From Hamadaea sp013361475 (GTDB taxonomy: Bacteria > Actinomycetota > Actinomycetes > Mycobacteriales > Micromonosporaceae), in contig NZ_JBFAHM010000006.1 in assembly GCF_040654195.1 (NCBI RefSeq), forward strand, positions 434,001-498,000: 64,000 bases of DNA, written 5' to 3'. Below the pieces are notes generated by a model. The model was not told the DNA's origin, did no database searches, and saw nothing but the letters and a program-made list of their open reading frames with translations. The first letter of the stretch is position 1. Every line of letters begins with the position of its first letter. The translations under genes were made by a program, and so were the position numbers. Below are positions 62,528-64,000 of this stretch, one piece after another.

Positions 62528-64000
62528 ATGTCCCCCTCCCCCGCCGAACCGCGTACCATCGCCGGCCGCTATCGCCTGGAGAACGCCCTCGGCCAGGGCG
62601 GCATGGGGCGGGTCTGGTTCGCCCGCGACGAGATCCTCGGCCGCGACGTCGCCATCAAGGAGATCGTCCCGCCGCCGGGCCTGACCGACGCCGAGCGCCG
62701 GGAGATGCGGGAACGCTCGCTCCGCGAGGCGCGGGCCATCGCGCGGCTCAATCATCCCAATGTGGTACGCGTCTTCGACGTCGTCCGCACCACTCCGGAG
62801 ACCGATCCGTGGATCGTGATGGAGTACGTGGCGTCACGCTCCCTTCAGGACGCTCTCGCGGCGGACGGTCCCCTGCCGGCCCAGCAGGCCGCACACGTCG
62901 GACTCGAGGTCCTGCACGCACTGCAGGCGGCGCACCGGGCCGGAGTGATGCATCGCGACGTCAAACCCGGAAACGTGCTGCTCGGCGAGGACGGCCGCGT
63001 CGTCCTCACCGACTTCGGGCTCGCGACCGTCCCCGGCGACCCCAACGTGACGCGTACCGGGCTGGTGCTCGGCTCACCGGCGTACATCTCGCCGGAGCGG
63101 GCCAAGGAGGGGACCTCGGGCCCGGAGGCGGACCTGTGGTCCCTCGGCGCCACGATCTTCGCTGCGGTCGAGGGCCAATCCCCGTACGCCCGAGCGACCG
63201 CGATCGCGACGCTCACCGCGCTGGCGAGCGAGCCGCCACCACCCCCGAAGAACGCGACCGGCCCCCTGAAGACGGTGCTCACCGGGCTGCTGCGCAAGGA
63301 TCCGGCCAAGCGGATGACGGCGGAGCAGGCCGAGAAGCTGCTGGCCCGAGCGGCCGCGCAGCCGACGCGGACCGTCGCGCCCGCAGTAGCCGCGAAGCCG
63401 GAGCCGACGCGGCTGGACCTGTCGCGGCTCAACCCGGAGCCGTCCACTTCGGAGGCCCCGGCGGCCCCACCGCCCCCGCCCGCGACCCCCCGGTTCACCG
63501 CCCGCCAACGCTGGTACGCCGTCGCCGCGAGCGTGCTCATCGTGGTCGCCGTCGCCGTGACGGTGCCGCTGCTGAGCGATCGGGACAACGACGCCGGCGC
63601 GAGCGGCAAGCCGTCGGCCACCCCCACACGCGTCGCCACCTCGTCTCCGTCGGCATCGCCTTCCTCGTCGCGGTCGCCCAGCCCGGCGGCGTCGCCCAGC
63701 GCCGTGTCGCCGAGTGCCGCTCCCACCGACGGTGGCACGCTCCCGGCGGGCTGGCACGTCTTCACCGGCCAGGACTACTCGATCCCCGTTCCGGACGGCT
63801 GGTCCAAGTCGACTGAAGGCGGCATGATCCTGTTCCGCGAGCAGGACGGTCTCGGCCGCGTCCTCGGCGTGATGAGTTCCGAGGTCACCACCGGCGACCC
63901 GAAGGCGGCCCTCGCCGAGCAGGAAGGCGAGCAGAGCGGCAAGTCGGGGTACGACAAGCTCAAGCTGGACACCGTGGACTACCGGGGCCTCCCCGCCGCC
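62528..64000 (+). CDS. Ser/Thr protein kinase (PknB-type), 3' end outside window
   Basis: 491 codons visible, no stop. Kinase domain (about 14-265) with GQGGMGRVW, VAIKEI, the catalytic loop HRDVKPGNVLL, DFGLATVPG and GSPAYISPERA. A Pro/Ala linker, one membrane helix (WYAVAASVLIVVAVAVTVP, about 328-348), a Ser/Pro/Thr-rich spacer and the start of an extracellular domain (WHVFTGQDYSIPVPDGW) follow. A transmembrane receptor-type kinase; its signal and targets are unknown. GGAAGG overlaps the region just before the ATG, and TACCCT lies upstream. Confidence 0.9.
   Translation, partial: MSPSPAEPRTIAGRYRLENALGQGGMGRVWFARDEILGRDVAIKEIVPPPGLTDAERREMRERSLREARAIARLNHPNVVRVFDVVRTTPETDPWIVMEYVASRSLQDALAADGPLPAQQAAHVGLEVLHALQAAHRAGVMHRDVKPGNVLLGEDGRVVLTDFGLATVPGDPNVTRTGLVLGSPAYISPERAKEGTSGPEADLWSLGATIFAAVEGQSPYARATAIATLTALASEPPPPPKNATGPLKTVLTGLLRKDPAKRMTAEQAEKLLARAAAQPTRTVAPAVAAKPEPTRLDLSRLNPEPSTSEAPAAPPPPPATPRFTARQRWYAVAASVLIVVAVAVTVPLLSDRDNDAGASGKPSATPTRVATSSPSASPSSSRSPSPAASPSAVSPSAAPTDGGTLPAGWHVFTGQDYSIPVPDGWSKSTEGGMILFREQDGLGRVLGVMSSEVTTGDPKAALAEQEGEQSGKSGYDKLKLDTVDYRGLPAA

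Overview
The window is GC-rich DNA (about 70% by eye) with dense coding, GTG starts, ATGA/GTGA overlaps and many actinobacterial families: NarL-type two-component pairs, a BTAD/AfsR regulator, a mycothiol-type DsbA protein, polyphosphate glucokinase, an NgcEFG-type importer and secreted multidomain glycoside hydrolases. GTACGC is conspicuously frequent. I infer a soil actinomycete, perhaps Micromonosporales. Ten Ns at 14147-14156 show a draft scaffold. No rRNA, tRNA, CRISPR array or insertion sequence was seen.

Layout. 1-9.7 kb: mixed housekeeping genes (PQQ-like protein fragment, TrkA-type protein, secreted intradiol dioxygenase, DoxX/HxlR pair, deaminase, a two-component system, DUF2071 protein). 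9.8-31.9 kb: carbohydrate region. It holds a GH64 and a GH16 glucanase, an rpiR-SIS-ngcEFG amino-sugar operon with a divergent BadF-type kinase, a multicopper oxidase, a second two-component system, a second sugar ABC permease pair without a binding protein, a LacI regulator, a 1142-residue GH16-like/GH2-like protein and a GH1 beta-glucosidase. 31.9-45.7 kb: secreted HNH nuclease, S8 protease, two peptidoglycan-type peptidases, a very acidic repeat protein and a SulP-carbonic anhydrase fusion. 45.8-53.3 kb: DsbA protein, BTAD regulator, then a convergent four-gene operon (Cys-rich peptide, thioredoxin-like protein, ABC exporter, S26 peptidase) and polyphosphate glucokinase. 53.4-64 kb: reductase, two LysR regulators, EamA exporter, epimerase, an aldo/keto reductase remnant, a secreted protein, SDR, GH55 exo-beta-1,3-glucanase and the start of a Ser/Thr kinase.

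Two systems stand out. (1) Six copies of one palindrome centred on GAGAGCGCTCTC sit at GH64, the ABC permeases, lacI itself, the GH16/GH2-like gene, GH1 and, 32-50 kb away, GH55. This predicts a LacI-controlled beta-1,3-glucan (laminarin/callose) regulon: extracellular cutting by GH64, GH55 and the multidomain enzyme, import of oligosaccharides, cytoplasmic hydrolysis by GH1, and possibly phosphorylation of glucose by PpgK. (2) The operon at 49505-52486 encodes a 74-residue peptide with eight cysteines behind a non-Sec leader, with its own thioredoxin-like protein, peptide-type ABC exporter and signal peptidase. Its promoter has 11-bp-spaced heptamer repeats of the kind SARP/BTAD regulators bind, and a BTAD regulator is encoded next door. 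This is the best candidate for an undescribed system.

The window also carries three families of dispersed intergenic palindromes. One of them supplies the stop codon and an identical ten-residue C-terminus to two unrelated proteins.
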